Shown here: one piece after another, positions 1-10,727 of the stretch
How the letters are laid out: every line of letters starts with the position of its first letter
How positions within the stretch are numbered: the stretch's first letter is position 1
From: Oscillospiraceae bacterium
GTDB lineage: Bacteria > Bacillota > Clostridia > Oscillospirales > Oscillospiraceae
Length of the DNA: 52,802 bases
Direction of reading: 5' to 3'
Assembly (NCBI GenBank): GCA_009781855.1
Contig: WQUY01000009.1
Location: forward strand, 1-52,802
Translations under genes and position numbers: made by a program
The notes under the pieces: model-generated
Told to the model about the DNA's origin: nothing
The model's database searches: none
Seen by the model: only the letters and a program-made list of their open reading frames with translations

Positions 1-23
1 CTCGCCCCCAAAGACCACCCCGT

Positions 24-55
24 CAGGCTTCGCCTGCCACCCCTCCAAGGAGGGG
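24..55. repeat. Tandem hairpins at window start
   Basis: Two adjacent short hairpins are visible: CAGGC/GCCTG with a 3-base loop (24-36), and CCCCTCC/GGAGGGG with a 2-base loop (40-55). The composition, C-rich then G-rich within an A/T-richer background, is that of a dispersed intergenic repeat, and the element may extend beyond the left edge. The stretch 1-329 holds no convincing gene. It contains these hairpins, an inverted repeat (126-211) and the pcrA promoter region. Confidence 0.5.
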
Positions 56-125
56 AATAAAGTCAAATGTCAGGAATTCCCTCGACAGCAAAACCATCAG
101 CAACACCCTGTAAGCTTGGTATGTT

Positions 126-211
126 GGGGTCTGACTAATGATTTTCTGTTTTGCTCGGAACGGGTCTCGTCGCCCTACACTTCGCAAAACAGAAAACCAT
201 CAGCCAGCCCC
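126..211. repeat. Imperfect long inverted repeat
   Basis: Arms of about 28 bases (126-154 and 184-211) are nearly complementary. The inner 12-13 bp (TTTTCTGTTTTGC with its complement) is perfect, and the outer part carries a few mismatches. The loop is about 29 bases. It is a stand-alone intergenic element upstream of pcrA, of MITE-like or cruciform type. An open frame running through it (138-326) is probably not a gene. Confidence 0.6.
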
Positions 212-249
212 TACGCAGAATATTTATACCGCCTTGACAACAATATTAT

Positions 250-278
250 TTGCATTGTTTTTTGGAATGCTGTATAGT
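250..278 (+). promoter_or_regulatory. Candidate sigma-A promoter for pcrA
   Basis: TTGCAT at 250-255 and TATAGT at 273-278 are 17 bases apart, with TG just before the -10 box. The pcrA start lies about 50 bases downstream. A second TTGACA at 234-239 has no good -10 partner. Confidence 0.45.
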
Positions 279-329
279 ATTCGAACAGAAAGCGGTGCAT
301 GCCGTTATTATAAATTAAGGACATGAAGA

Positions 330-2843
330 ATGAACCAAACCGAATTTCAAAATAGATTTATTAAAGCTCGCAAAGCAGCAATTGGGCTTGATTTTCAGCG
401 TCTTAATGAAATTCAGCGTGAAGCTGTTTTTACAACACAAGGGCCGCTTCTGTTGCTCGCAGGGGCAGGTAGCGGCAAAACGACGGTGCTTATAAACCGA
501 ATTGCAAATATTCTGAGATACGGCTCTGGTTCCGACAGCGATGTCGTACCGGGAGATGTTACAGAAGACGATTTGAATTTCCTAGAGTCATACGTAAAAG
601 AAGCCTCCCAAAAAGATGGTAGGCCGGAAGATGGCAAGGAAAATCTCAGTTCTGAGTTCCGGATTCAAAAGCTTTGCGCAGTTGAGCCCGTTGCACCGTG
701 GCGAATCATCGCCATTACATTTACAAATAAAGCGGCGGGCGAAATGAAAGCGCGGCTTGAAAAGATGCTTGGGCCGGGAGCTGAAGATATCTGGGCAAGT
801 ACTTTCCATTCGGCCTGTGTCCGTATACTTAGGCGAAATATTGACAAGTTGGGATATGACAGCTCATTTGCCATCTACGACACCACCGATAGCACATCTC
901 TTATGAAACGCATCTTAAAAGAGATGGATATAGAAGAGCGCACTTTTCCTCATAGGTCTGTTTTGGGTTACATCAGTCGCGCCAAAGATGAAATGATTAC
1001 AGCTGAGCAATTCTATAATGCTGCCGAAAAATCGGGCGATGTTCGCAAGAAGATTGTAGGCAGGGCTTATCTTGAGTATGAAAACAGGATGAAATCGTCA
1101 AATGCCCTCGACTTTGACGACCTGATTCTTTTTACAGTGCGCCTTTTTCTCGAGTTTCCCGATGTTTTGCAGTACTACCAAAAAAGATTTTTGTATGTGC
1201 TGGTAGATGAGTATCAGGATACGAATAATCTTCAATATCTGTTGGCTTCATCGCTGGCAGGCGAGCATAAAAATATCTGCGTTGTTGGCGACGATGACCA
1301 AAGCATATATAAATTTAGAGGCGCTACAATAGAAAACATCCTCAACTTTGAAAAACAATATAAGGACGCACGGGTGATAAGACTGGAGCAAAACTATCGC
1401 TCTACGGGTCTTATACTCAACGCAGCTCATGATGTAATCAGCAATAATGTAGGACGCAAGGGCAAAAAACTTTGGACGGAAAGCGGGCCGGGTGACATGC
1501 CACAGCTTCATATCATATCTGATGAACGCGCAGAGGCGGAACTGATTGCCGATAGGATTGTTGCAAGCGCTGCAGAAGGCCGCAACTGGCGTGAACATGC
1601 GATTTTGTACAGAATGAATGCACAATCCAATCAGTTTGAGACTGCTTTTAAGCGAAGCGGTATCCCCTACCGGATTTTTGGCGGCACGGGATTTTATGAA
1701 CGTGCAGAAATAAAAGATATGCTGGCATATCTTTGTGTTTTGCATAATCCGATGGATGATGTTCGTCTGTTGCGTATTATTAACAACCCACCACGCGGTA
1801 TAGGTAATACAACTATTGTCCGACTTACAGAGCTGGCAGCTGAGCAGGAAAAGTCGATTTATGAAGTACTCAGGGAGTCTCAAAACCATGATAATTTAAG
1901 CGCATCTGCCGGGAAGTTGCATTTATTTGCAGATATGATAGATGAGTTGCGTGAAATAAATGAAACAGCTCCGCTTGATGAATTATACGAAACGCTTTTG
2001 GATAAGTCCGGCTATATCAGAATGCTTGAGCAAAAAAAAGCGGATGAGAACATTTCTAGAATTGAAAATGTTTTGGAACTTAAAACAAATATCATTAGCT
2101 TTATGAATGAAAACGGCGGCAATCTATTCGATTTTCTTAGCGAAACTGCGTTATTCAGTGATCTTGACCGCGATGATTCTGATGGCGATCGTGTAATGAT
2201 GATGACCATGCACAGTGCGAAAGGGCTTGAATTTGATACGGTTTTTTTGGTTGGAACAGAAGAGGGCGTTTTTCCGGGGATTCGCGCTATCGGCGAACCC
2301 GGCGAAATGGAAGAAGAGCGCAGGCTCTGTTACGTAGCGATGACCAGAGCAAAAAGAAAGCTCTACTTTACGGCAGCAAAACGGAGAATGTTGTTTGGTA
2401 AAACATCCTCGGCTATGCCTTCAAGATTTGTGCGAGAAATTAAAAGTGACAATCTTGAGGTCATAGAGCCACCTATTGGATTCGGAGGCTTTGACTTTGA
2501 GTTCGGTCAGCAGAAGTTCGGTGCGACAAAACAGTCTTTTCCTCTTTCCGGGCGCAGCTATCCTCTGGATCAAAGCACATCGTTTTCACAAAGTCACACA
2601 TTGTCTGACGGATATAAAAGTGCATCTGTGCAAAAATCTGTAAGTTCTGTGGCATCTGGCGCTTCACAAACTAAAGCCGACTTTAAGAAAGGCGATACTG
2701 TAGAGCATAAAGCTTTTGGTCGCGGTGTAATAACCGGCAGCAAACCGGCCGGTGGAGACGCACTACTTGAGATAGACTTTGATGGCGTTGGAATTAAACG
2801 AATGCTGCTGAATTCTGCGGCAAGATATATGACAAAGGCGTAA
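330..2843 (+). CDS. pcrA: ATP-dependent DNA helicase PcrA/UvrD
   Basis: Superfamily 1A 3'-5' DNA helicase used in repair and replication-fork maintenance. Visible motifs in order are the Walker A LAGAGSGKTT (residues 43-52), motif Ia ITFTNKAAGEMK, the DEYQD Walker B, GDDDQSIYKFRG (motif III), QNYRST (motif IV), TMHSAKGLEFD (motif V) and YVAMTRAK (motif VI). The C-terminus ends in the PcrA-type RNA-polymerase-binding Tudor-like domain (GDTVEHKAFGRGVI). An acidic insert of about 60 residues (roughly 64-122) separates Walker A from motif Ia, where Bacillus PcrA has only a few residues. At 837 residues it is longer than the typical 720-750 residues, because of this insert and a low-complexity Ser-rich linker before the last domain. 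The AAGGAC ribosome site supports the ATG at 330. The next gene starts 4 bases after the stop. Confidence 0.95.
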   Translation: MNQTEFQNRFIKARKAAIGLDFQRLNEIQREAVFTTQGPLLLLAGAGSGKTTVLINRIANILRYGSGSDSDVVPGDVTEDDLNFLESYVKEASQKDGRPEDGKENLSSEFRIQKLCAVEPVAPWRIIAITFTNKAAGEMKARLEKMLGPGAEDIWASTFHSACVRILRRNIDKLGYDSSFAIYDTTDSTSLMKRILKEMDIEERTFPHRSVLGYISRAKDEMITAEQFYNAAEKSGDVRKKIVGRAYLEYENRMKSSNALDFDDLILFTVRLFLEFPDVLQYYQKRFLYVLVDEYQDTNNLQYLLASSLAGEHKNICVVGDDDQSIYKFRGATIENILNFEKQYKDARVIRLEQNYRSTGLILNAAHDVISNNVGRKGKKLWTESGPGDMPQLHIISDERAEAELIADRIVASAAEGRNWREHAILYRMNAQSNQFETAFKRSGIPYRIFGGTGFYERAEIKDMLAYLCVLHNPMDDVRLLRIINNPPRGIGNTTIVRLTELAAEQEKSIYEVLRESQNHDNLSASAGKLHLFADMIDELREINETAPLDELYETLLDKSGYIRMLEQKKADENISRIENVLELKTNIISFMNENGGNLFDFLSETALFSDLDRDDSDGDRVMMMTMHSAKGLEFDTVFLVGTEEGVFPGIRAIGEPGEMEEERRLCYVAMTRAKRKLYFTAAKRRMLFGKTSSAMPSRFVREIKSDNLEVIEPPIGFGGFDFEFGQQKFGATKQSFPLSGRSYPLDQSTSFSQSHTLSDGYKSASVQKSVSSVASGASQTKADFKKGDTVEHKAFGRGVITGSKPAGGDALLEIDFDGVGIKRMLLNSAARYMTKA

Positions 2844-2847
2844 CCAT

Positions 2848-3741
2848 ATGGATAACAACAAAAAAATGCAACATTTAGGCAGGCTTGTCCTGTTTTCGGC
2901 AGCGTTATTATGGGGCGTTTCGTTTGTCATGATGAAAAATGTTCTTGACAACGTTCCTCCATTGTATATTCTGACATTCCGCTTTTTCGGGGCGGCGCTC
3001 TTGCTGCTTCCATTCTGTATCAGCAGATTAAAAAAGCTTGACAAGGATTATATCAAAGGCGGCGTTTTGATGGGCGTTGCGCTGTTTGCAGCTTATGTTT
3101 TTCAAACTTATGGTCTGCGGTATACAACTCCGGGCAAAAATGCATTTTTGACTTCAGTATACTGTGTAATTGTACCTTTTCTTTACTGGGCGATTATAAG
3201 AAAAAAACCCGATAAGTTTAATGCTATTGCAGCAGGAACATGTATCATCGGTATAGCGCTCATCACACTTTATGGCGATATGCGCATTGCTCTTGGTGAC
3301 GGACTGACACTTATAGGCGGATTTTTCTTCGCATTGCACATCATTGTTTCTGCAGGGTTTGTAAGGGGTAGAAACCCTATAATGCTTACAATGATCCAAT
3401 TTGCAACTGTGGGGGTGCTGTCGCTTCTGGGCGCAGTTATGTTTGAGGCTTCCCCATCTGGCGTTACGTCAACCGATGTCTGGAGCATAGTTTTTCTGAC
3501 TGTTGTCTGCACTGCCGGATGCTTGCTTATGCAAGCTTTCGGACAAAAGTATACTCCCCCGGCGCAATCTGCAGTTATTCTGACGCTAGAGTCTGTATTT
3601 GGCGTGCTTGCGTCAGTACTGTTATTCCATGAGATTTTAACACCGAGACTAACTTTGGGTTTCGCCCTAACATTTATTGCTGTTATAATAAGCGAAACCA
3701 AAATGGGTTTCTTGCGGAAAAAGCAAAATCTTGCACGTTAA
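2848..3741 (+). CDS. EamA/DMT-family transporter
   Basis: Drug/metabolite transporter superfamily member of 297 residues with about ten hydrophobic helices in two repeated EamA halves. The first half opens with LLWGVSFVMMKNVLD and has the conserved FRFFGAALLLLPF. The second has ALHIIVSAGFVRGRNP and ends in a lysine/arginine-rich cytoplasmic tail. Family members export amino acids or other small metabolites; the substrate cannot be read from the sequence. It follows pcrA by 4 bases and precedes atpZ by 24, so it is probably co-transcribed, although a separate atp promoter exists further down. Confidence 0.88.
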   Translation: MDNNKKMQHLGRLVLFSAALLWGVSFVMMKNVLDNVPPLYILTFRFFGAALLLLPFCISRLKKLDKDYIKGGVLMGVALFAAYVFQTYGLRYTTPGKNAFLTSVYCVIVPFLYWAIIRKKPDKFNAIAAGTCIIGIALITLYGDMRIALGDGLTLIGGFFFALHIIVSAGFVRGRNPIMLTMIQFATVGVLSLLGAVMFEASPSGVTSTDVWSIVFLTVVCTAGCLLMQAFGQKYTPPAQSAVILTLESVFGVLASVLLFHEILTPRLTLGFALTFIAVIISETKMGFLRKKQNLAR

Positions 3742-3765
3742 CTACTTATTGTTTTGGGAGCTGAG

Positions 3766-3990
3766 ATGATGTCCAAAAAAAGCAAGGGTCAGGGAAATGA
3801 ATTTATTCGCGCTATGTCACTTCTGACTCAAATCGGAATAACAATAGTCGCCTGTATTGGTGTTGGTATTTTTCTTGGCTGGTTTCTGGACAACCTTTTC
3901 GATACCTCGCCATGGCTGCTGCTTGTTTGCACTTTACTCGGCATAGGTGCTGCATTTAAGTCGATATTCGATTTCGCAAAGAAAATCTAA
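3766..3990 (+). CDS. atpZ: AtpZ/AtpI-type ATP synthase accessory protein
   Basis: Small protein of 74 residues with two membrane helices and the AtpZ pattern: an N-terminal basic segment, then LLTQIGITIVACIGVGIFLG and the WFLDNLFDTSPWLLL linker. AtpZ and AtpI are known in other bacteria as operon-encoded helpers of c-ring assembly and divalent-cation handling. The frame is open upstream from a TTG at 3754, but GGGAG at 3757-3761 sits correctly for ATG 3766 (or 3769), so I take 3766. It is first of the atp genes, 27 bases before atpI. Confidence 0.82.
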   Translation: MMSKKSKGQGNEFIRAMSLLTQIGITIVACIGVGIFLGWFLDNLFDTSPWLLLVCTLLGIGAAFKSIFDFAKKI

Positions 3991-4017
3991 TAATCATCAT
4001 AGAAGGAACCTGAAAAT

Positions 4018-4419
4018 ATGAAATTATCCCATACAGGAAAATACATGATTCTAATGATTGGACTTGTCGCTTTGGTTTTTATAATCGGCGGAGGTGTTTT
4101 TTACCGTTCGATTCAGGCGCTCTATTTTGCAATAGGGGTTATCGTGACTTCGGCACTTAATGTTGGCAAGGTATTTCTGCTTGAGAGAACAGTCAGAAAA
4201 ACAATGGAAAAAGAAGATCCGAACGCCGGCAAAAACTACGTAAAACTTCAATATTTATTCAGATATTTTATCACAGCATTAGTATTGGTTGTGGTCGGCA
4301 TCATCAATGTGAATGTTGATCCACCATTCATTAGTGTCTGGGGTGCCCTCGCTGGAGTCTTTACCCTCCAAATAGCTGTTATAATAGTCAGGCACAAAAA
4401 ATTCGCTCAAGAAGAATAG
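4018..4419 (+). CDS. atpI: ATP synthase subunit I
   Basis: Protein of 133 residues with four hydrophobic helices, matching the ATP-synthase subunit I family (small integral membrane proteins encoded at the head of atp operons). Helices lie about at residues 10-27, 31-49, 80-98 and 103-123, with a charged loop (RTVRKTMEKEDPNAGKNY) between the pairs. The known role is to help assemble the c ring. AGAAGGA precedes the ATG. A gap of 104 bases with its own promoter separates it from atpB. Confidence 0.8.
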   Translation: MKLSHTGKYMILMIGLVALVFIIGGGVFYRSIQALYFAIGVIVTSALNVGKVFLLERTVRKTMEKEDPNAGKNYVKLQYLFRYFITALVLVVVGIINVNVDPPFISVWGALAGVFTLQIAVIIVRHKKFAQEE

Positions 4420-4454
4420 TCCATTTTAATTATACTGAATTACCTACTTTTGAC

Positions 4455-4483
4455 TTGACAAATTTATGAATATTTTGTATCTT
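4455..4483 (+). promoter_or_regulatory. Promoter upstream of atpB
   Basis: A perfect TTGACA at 4455-4460 and TATCTT at 4478-4483 are 17 bases apart. It would let the structural ATP synthase genes be transcribed without atpZ and atpI. Confidence 0.6.
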
Positions 4484-4523
4484 ATTAGCTAATGCCAACA
4501 AAAATAAAAGGAAGCGATTTGTC

Positions 4524-5216
4524 TTGGATATTACTATTGGAGTACATGGTGTTATTAATATTGGCGGGATCCAAATATTAATCACCGACACCATAGTCAG
4601 TACATGGATTGTAATGGGTATACTCATTACATTTGCCATTATTGTTCGAATTAGAGTCGTGAAGTTCAATGATATCCCCACTGGCTTTCAAAATGTTGTT
4701 GAAGCAATTGTAGAGGTTTTTGAAAACTATCTTCGAAATACGGTTGGTGAAAAGCTGATGTTTCTTGGCAATTGGTTTTTCACCTTATTTCTATTTATCC
4801 TAGTTTCCAATATCGGTGGGTTAATTCCCGGGTTTCGACCGCCCACTGCTGACTGGTCAATGACCGTTGCTCTGGCGCTTGTCACGTTTGTCCTAATTCA
4901 AGCAATGGGCATCAGATATCGGGGCATAGAATATGTCATAAGCTTTTTCAAGCCCTTTCCGCTATTTCTGCCCGTAAACCTGATTGGTGAGCTTGCCAGG
5001 CCGATTTCTATCAGCTTCCGTCTTTTTGGAAATATGCTCGCAGGTCTTATTATGATGTCGCTGATATATGTATTGGCTCCGGTCTTTGCAATATTTGTCC
5101 TGCCGGCTGCATTGCATGTGTACTTTGACCTTTTTGCCGGATTGATTCAGACATATATCTTCGTTACTTTAAGCATGTCGTTTGTTGCCGATGCCGCAAA
5201 ACTGGCCGAAGATTAA
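4524..5216 (+). CDS. atpB: F-type ATP synthase subunit a
   Basis: Membrane stator subunit that carries the ion half-channels. It has 230 residues with five or six helices. The essential arginine is seen in FRLFGNMLAG (Arg166), within the conserved helix GELARPISISFRLFGN, and the WFFTLFLFILVSNIGGLIPG segment is typical. The start is TTG, with AAGGAAG at 4507-4513 about ten bases upstream; no ATG gives the normal N-terminus. The last codons and the stop are part of a perfect 20-base palindrome (5205-5224). Confidence 0.93.
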   Translation: MDITIGVHGVINIGGIQILITDTIVSTWIVMGILITFAIIVRIRVVKFNDIPTGFQNVVEAIVEVFENYLRNTVGEKLMFLGNWFFTLFLFILVSNIGGLIPGFRPPTADWSMTVALALVTFVLIQAMGIRYRGIEYVISFFKPFPLFLPVNLIGELARPISISFRLFGNMLAGLIMMSLIYVLAPVFAIFVLPAALHVYFDLFAGLIQTYIFVTLSMSFVADAAKLAED

Positions 5217-5224
5217 TCTTCGGC
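5205..5224. repeat. Palindrome over the atpB stop codon
   Basis: A perfect 20-base palindrome (arms GCCGAAGATT and AATCTTCGGC) contains the TAA of atpB. With no U-run behind it, it is more likely an mRNA-processing or stability hairpin than a terminator. A further weak GGATAT/ATATCC pairing lies in the atpE leader. Confidence 0.6.
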
Positions 5225-5334
5225 TTTCGGGATATCTTGCTTGCGGTCAATCAGGCATATCCTCTCTAAATCAAGCGCAAAATAAATTTTAGATAGATCA
5301 AAAAAACAAATATCAACGAATCGGAGGATTTACC

Positions 5335-5622
5335 ATGGAATTTCTAGCAAATGTCATAATCGCCGGGCAGTACGCTGCAACAATAGCAGTTTTTGCCGGA
5401 ATGCTGACGACTCTCGGGCAGGGGCATATCGCCGCAAAGGCAATCGAGTCAATGGCTCGCCAGCCAGAAGCGAAAGGCTCTATTAATACAGCCATGATTA
5501 TCAGCTTGGCGATGGCCGAGACAAACGGTATTTACGGTCTCGTCGTGGCTATGATTTTGTTATTTGCCAATCCGCTTGTCAATCGTTTTGCAGAAATTGC
5601 AATTCAACTTGGCCTCAGCTAA
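5335..5622 (+). CDS. atpE: F-type ATP synthase subunit c
   Basis: Rotor-ring proteolipid, 95 residues forming a two-helix hairpin with the conserved polar loop ARQPEAKG (41-48). The ion-binding carboxylate is Glu62 on helix 2, followed by Thr63, Asn64 and Tyr67 (AETNGIY). Gln29 is on helix 1. In the sodium-binding Ilyobacter tartaricus ring the equivalents are Gln32, Glu65, Ser66, Thr67 and Tyr70, so a sodium-coupled enzyme is plausible. The helix-1 GxGxGxGxG motif is degraded: positions 22, 24, 26, 28 and 30 read G, L, T, G, G. A strong AATCGGAGG site precedes the ATG. Confidence 0.95.
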   Translation: MEFLANVIIAGQYAATIAVFAGMLTTLGQGHIAAKAIESMARQPEAKGSINTAMIISLAMAETNGIYGLVVAMILLFANPLVNRFAEIAIQLGLS

Positions 5623-5642
5623 GTTGAAACTTTGGCAAAACA

Positions 5643-5667
5643 TTCACGTCCGCTGCTGGAGCGTGAA
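5643..5667 (+). repeat. Hairpin between atpE and atpF
   Basis: TTCACG plus TCC pair with GGA plus CGTGAA around a 6-base loop, with one bulge. There is no T-run. It lies in the 80-base spacer and probably tunes the ratio of the abundant c subunit to the following subunits, as seen with intercistronic hairpins in other atp operons. Confidence 0.45.
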
Positions 5668-5711
5668 ATAATCTCGCAATCAGCGAACCCAAGTGGAAGA
5701 GGGTGATTTTA

Positions 5712-6257
5712 TTGAACATGGATCTCATATCACTTACGACATCTATCCCGCCGTTCGGCATAGATTTCAACACGCTAATATCTGCGGCTGCAAATCTGGT
5801 TAACGTAGGTATACTCGGCGCTGTTCTTGCATTTTTGCTCTACAGACCCGTTCGCAATGTCTTGCACAAGCGAACTGAGAGAATCAAAAAGCAGCTACAG
5901 CAGGCTGATGATGAAATGGCAAGAGCTGTTGAGCTGCGGAAAACCTATGAGCAAAAGATGGAAGACGTTGAGAAAGAAAAAGAAGAGATTCTCACTGATG
6001 CACGCAAAAATGCAGCTGAGGCCGGCAAGCGGCTTATTTCCGAAGCGAAGATTGAGGCCGATGCTGCAAGAGAACGCGCTACTGCCAATATTGAAATGGA
6101 ATGGGAACGTGCCGAGACTCAGATGCGAACCGCTATCATAGATGTTTCTTCTATGATGGCACAGAAGTTTGTTTCGGTTTCGATAGATAAGGAAACTCAA
6201 GACAATCTTTTTGACGATGCTGTTTCCAATCTGGAGGGTATGAGATGGAGAGACTAA
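5712..6257 (+). CDS. atpF: F-type ATP synthase subunit b
   Basis: Peripheral-stalk subunit: one N-terminal membrane helix (about residues 28-46 of the longest frame) ending in FLLYRPVRNVLHKR, then a long charged coiled coil (ERIKKQLQQADDEMARAVEL) with alanine-rich heptads. Length is about 180 residues, normal for the family. The frame is open from GTG 5703, but GAAGAGGG at about 5695-5703 is properly spaced for TTG 5712; ATG 5718 is a third option. The stop overlaps atpH by 13 bases, indicating translational coupling. Confidence 0.92.
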   Translation: MNMDLISLTTSIPPFGIDFNTLISAAANLVNVGILGAVLAFLLYRPVRNVLHKRTERIKKQLQQADDEMARAVELRKTYEQKMEDVEKEKEEILTDARKNAAEAGKRLISEAKIEADAARERATANIEMEWERAETQMRTAIIDVSSMMAQKFVSVSIDKETQDNLFDDAVSNLEGMRWRD

Positions 6258-6784
6258 GTGTTCTCTACGCTTCTGCCTTGTTCGATTTGGCCAAGGGGCA
6301 CAATAAGCTTGATGAATTTTTTGAGCAGGCTGTGTATCTGCGCAATGCTTTGCAAGATGAGCAATGCCAGCGCATACTCGTTCATCCGCATATTACTGCC
6401 GCACAAAAACATGAGCTTTTTAAAAAAGCTTTTTCCGGGCATGTCCATGAGGATTTGCTTGGCCTAATGTTCTTGACTGCCGATAAAAACCGCGAAGCAT
6501 TTCTGCTTCCGGCACTGGATTGCCTTATTGAGCTTATCCGGCGGCATAAAGGGATAATCACGGCTGAAGTTTCATCAGCAGTTGCTTTTGATGAACAACA
6601 AGCCGAAACCTTGAAGAGGGTGCTTTCTGAGCAGCTGCACAAAAGTGTGGAACTTGAGCTTAAAGTTGACTCTTCATTGATTGGCGGTCCATATATATTT
6701 GTGGATGGCTACTACATAGATTGGACAATCAAGAAAAAGCTGCGTGATTTGACAGTATACATGAAAGAGGGGTGCAGTGCGTGA
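6245..6784 (+). CDS. atpH: F-type ATP synthase subunit delta
   Basis: Central part of the stator that joins subunit b to the alpha-beta head. It has 179 residues, with the helical N-terminal domain ([18 protein letters not shown]) and the conserved C-terminal pattern [20 protein letters not shown], which corresponds to the usual GG-rich beta hairpin. It overlaps atpF by 13 bases, and its TGA overlaps the GTG start of atpA. Confidence 0.9.
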   Translation: MERLSVLYASALFDLAKGHNKLDEFFEQAVYLRNALQDEQCQRILVHPHITAAQKHELFKKAFSGHVHEDLLGLMFLTADKNREAFLLPALDCLIELIRRHKGIITAEVSSAVAFDEQQAETLKRVLSEQLHKSVELELKVDSSLIGGPYIFVDGYYIDWTIKKKLRDLTVYMKEGCSA

Positions 6785-8283
6785 CTCTCAAACCCGACGA
6801 AATAAGTTCGGTTATTAAACAGCAGATTCAGGCCTACTCATCCACCCTGGATGTTGCCGAGGCAGGCAGCGTTATACAGGTTGGAGACGGTATCGCCAGA
6901 GTTTATGGCTTGGATAATGCAATGAGCGGTGAGCTTCTGGAGTTTTCCAGTGGTGTATTTGGCATCGCTTTCAATCTTGACGAGGACAGCATTGGTGTTG
7001 TTCTTCTTGGCTCTGACTCACTCGTTAAAGAGGGTGACATCGTCAAAAGAACAAAAAAGATTGCGGAAGTTCCCGTCGGAGACGAAATGCTGGGCAGAGT
7101 TGTCAACTCCCTCGGTGAGCCTGTTGACGGCAAAGGGCCTATAGGATATACAAAAACACGCCAGATTGAGCGTATTGCTCCTGGTGTTATTGAACGCGGA
7201 GAGGTAAATCAACCTCTGCAAACGGGCATCAAATCCATAGATGCAATGATTCCGGTCGGGCGCGGCCAACGTGAGCTTATCATCGGAGACCGTCAAACCG
7301 GAAAGACAGCGATTTGTATCGATACCATTATAAATCAAAAAGGCGCAGGTGTGCTTTGCGTATACGTTGCTATTGGTCAGAAAAATTCTACAGTTGCTCG
7401 TATTTCCAGAACGCTCGAAGAAGCCGGGGCGATGGAGTATACAACGATTGTCGTTGCTGCTGCAAGTGATTCCTCTCCAATGCAATATATTGCGCCATAT
7501 GCCGGTTGTGCAATGGGCGAGGAATGGATGGAAGAGGGCAAAGATGTTCTGCTCATCTATGACGATTTATCCAAACATGCTGTTGCCTACCGTGCACTGA
7601 GTTTGCTTTTGAGAAGACCTCCGGGGCGCGAAGCCTATCCCGGTGATGTTTTCTACCTCCATTCAAGATTGTTGGAACGCGCAGCCAAGCTTAGCGAAGA
7701 GCGAGGCGGCGGCTCACTGACAGCGCTTCCGATTATTGAGACCCAAGCAGGTGATATTTCTGCTTATATACCGACAAATGTTATTTCAATTACTGATGGT
7801 CAGATATATCTTGAAACAGAACTCTTTAACAACGGTGTTCGCCCTGCAATAAATCCGGGCTTTTCCGTTTCTCGCGTCGGCGGTGCTGCTCAAATTTCGG
7901 CAATGAAGAAGATTTCCGGGCCGTTGCGTATTGAGCTTGCTCAATATCGTGAACTTGCTTCTTTTGCACAGTTTGGCTCTGATCTCAGCAAAGACACTTT
8001 GGAGAGACTCAGGCATGGCGAGCGTATCGTTGAAATCCTTAAACAGCCTCAATATGAGCCATTGCCAGTCGAACATCAGGTTTTGCTCTTATATATGCTG
8101 ACAAGAAAATATTTTTCTAGCGTCAATGTTGAAAACGTCCAAAAAACTGCAAGTGACTTTTTAAACTTTATGTCTGACAGATATTACGATGTCGTGACAG
8201 AACTCAGAGACAAAAAGGAACTCTCAGACGCGCTGGATGAAAAGATAAAGATTGCCGCAGAGGAATTCCAAAAGACCATTTAA
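6781..8283 (+). CDS. atpA: F-type ATP synthase subunit alpha
   Basis: Non-catalytic nucleotide-binding subunit of F1. It shows the N-terminal beta-barrel ([20 protein letters not shown]), the P-loop GDRQTGKT, the conserved [20 protein letters not shown] stretch and [14 protein letters not shown], and ends with the helical C-terminal domain. I choose GTG 6781, giving 500 residues: AGAGGGG at 6766-6772 is well placed and the start overlaps the atpH stop as GTGA. The frame is also open from a GTG at 6772. Confidence 0.96.
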   Translation: MTLKPDEISSVIKQQIQAYSSTLDVAEAGSVIQVGDGIARVYGLDNAMSGELLEFSSGVFGIAFNLDEDSIGVVLLGSDSLVKEGDIVKRTKKIAEVPVGDEMLGRVVNSLGEPVDGKGPIGYTKTRQIERIAPGVIERGEVNQPLQTGIKSIDAMIPVGRGQRELIIGDRQTGKTAICIDTIINQKGAGVLCVYVAIGQKNSTVARISRTLEEAGAMEYTTIVVAAASDSSPMQYIAPYAGCAMGEEWMEEGKDVLLIYDDLSKHAVAYRALSLLLRRPPGREAYPGDVFYLHSRLLERAAKLSEERGGGSLTALPIIETQAGDISAYIPTNVISITDGQIYLETELFNNGVRPAINPGFSVSRVGGAAQISAMKKISGPLRIELAQYRELASFAQFGSDLSKDTLERLRHGERIVEILKQPQYEPLPVEHQVLLLYMLTRKYFSSVNVENVQKTASDFLNFMSDRYYDVVTELRDKKELSDALDEKIKIAAEEFQKTI

Positions 8284-8350
8284 CTTCAAGTCCGTTTCAC
8301 CTTAACAGGCTCAAGTTAATCATTCTTACTCATAAATTGGGGGCGGCTCA

Positions 8351-10625
<2,275 letters not shown>

Positions 10626-10727
10626 AACTTCCCTCCCCTAATGCCAAGCAGCTTAGCGCATCGTCTCGTCGTTATGAGCGCACGATAGTTAGGTTGCGTA
10701 GCACCTTGAAAGGAATGAACTCAAATA

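Noticed and set aside
138-326. Open frame of 62 codons before pcrA
   Set aside because: It runs through the long inverted repeat and the candidate pcrA promoter, has no good ribosome site and no recognisable protein pattern.
1248-1889. Minus-strand frame of 213 codons inside pcrA
   Set aside because: It is antisense to helicase motifs, without ribosome site or conserved pattern.
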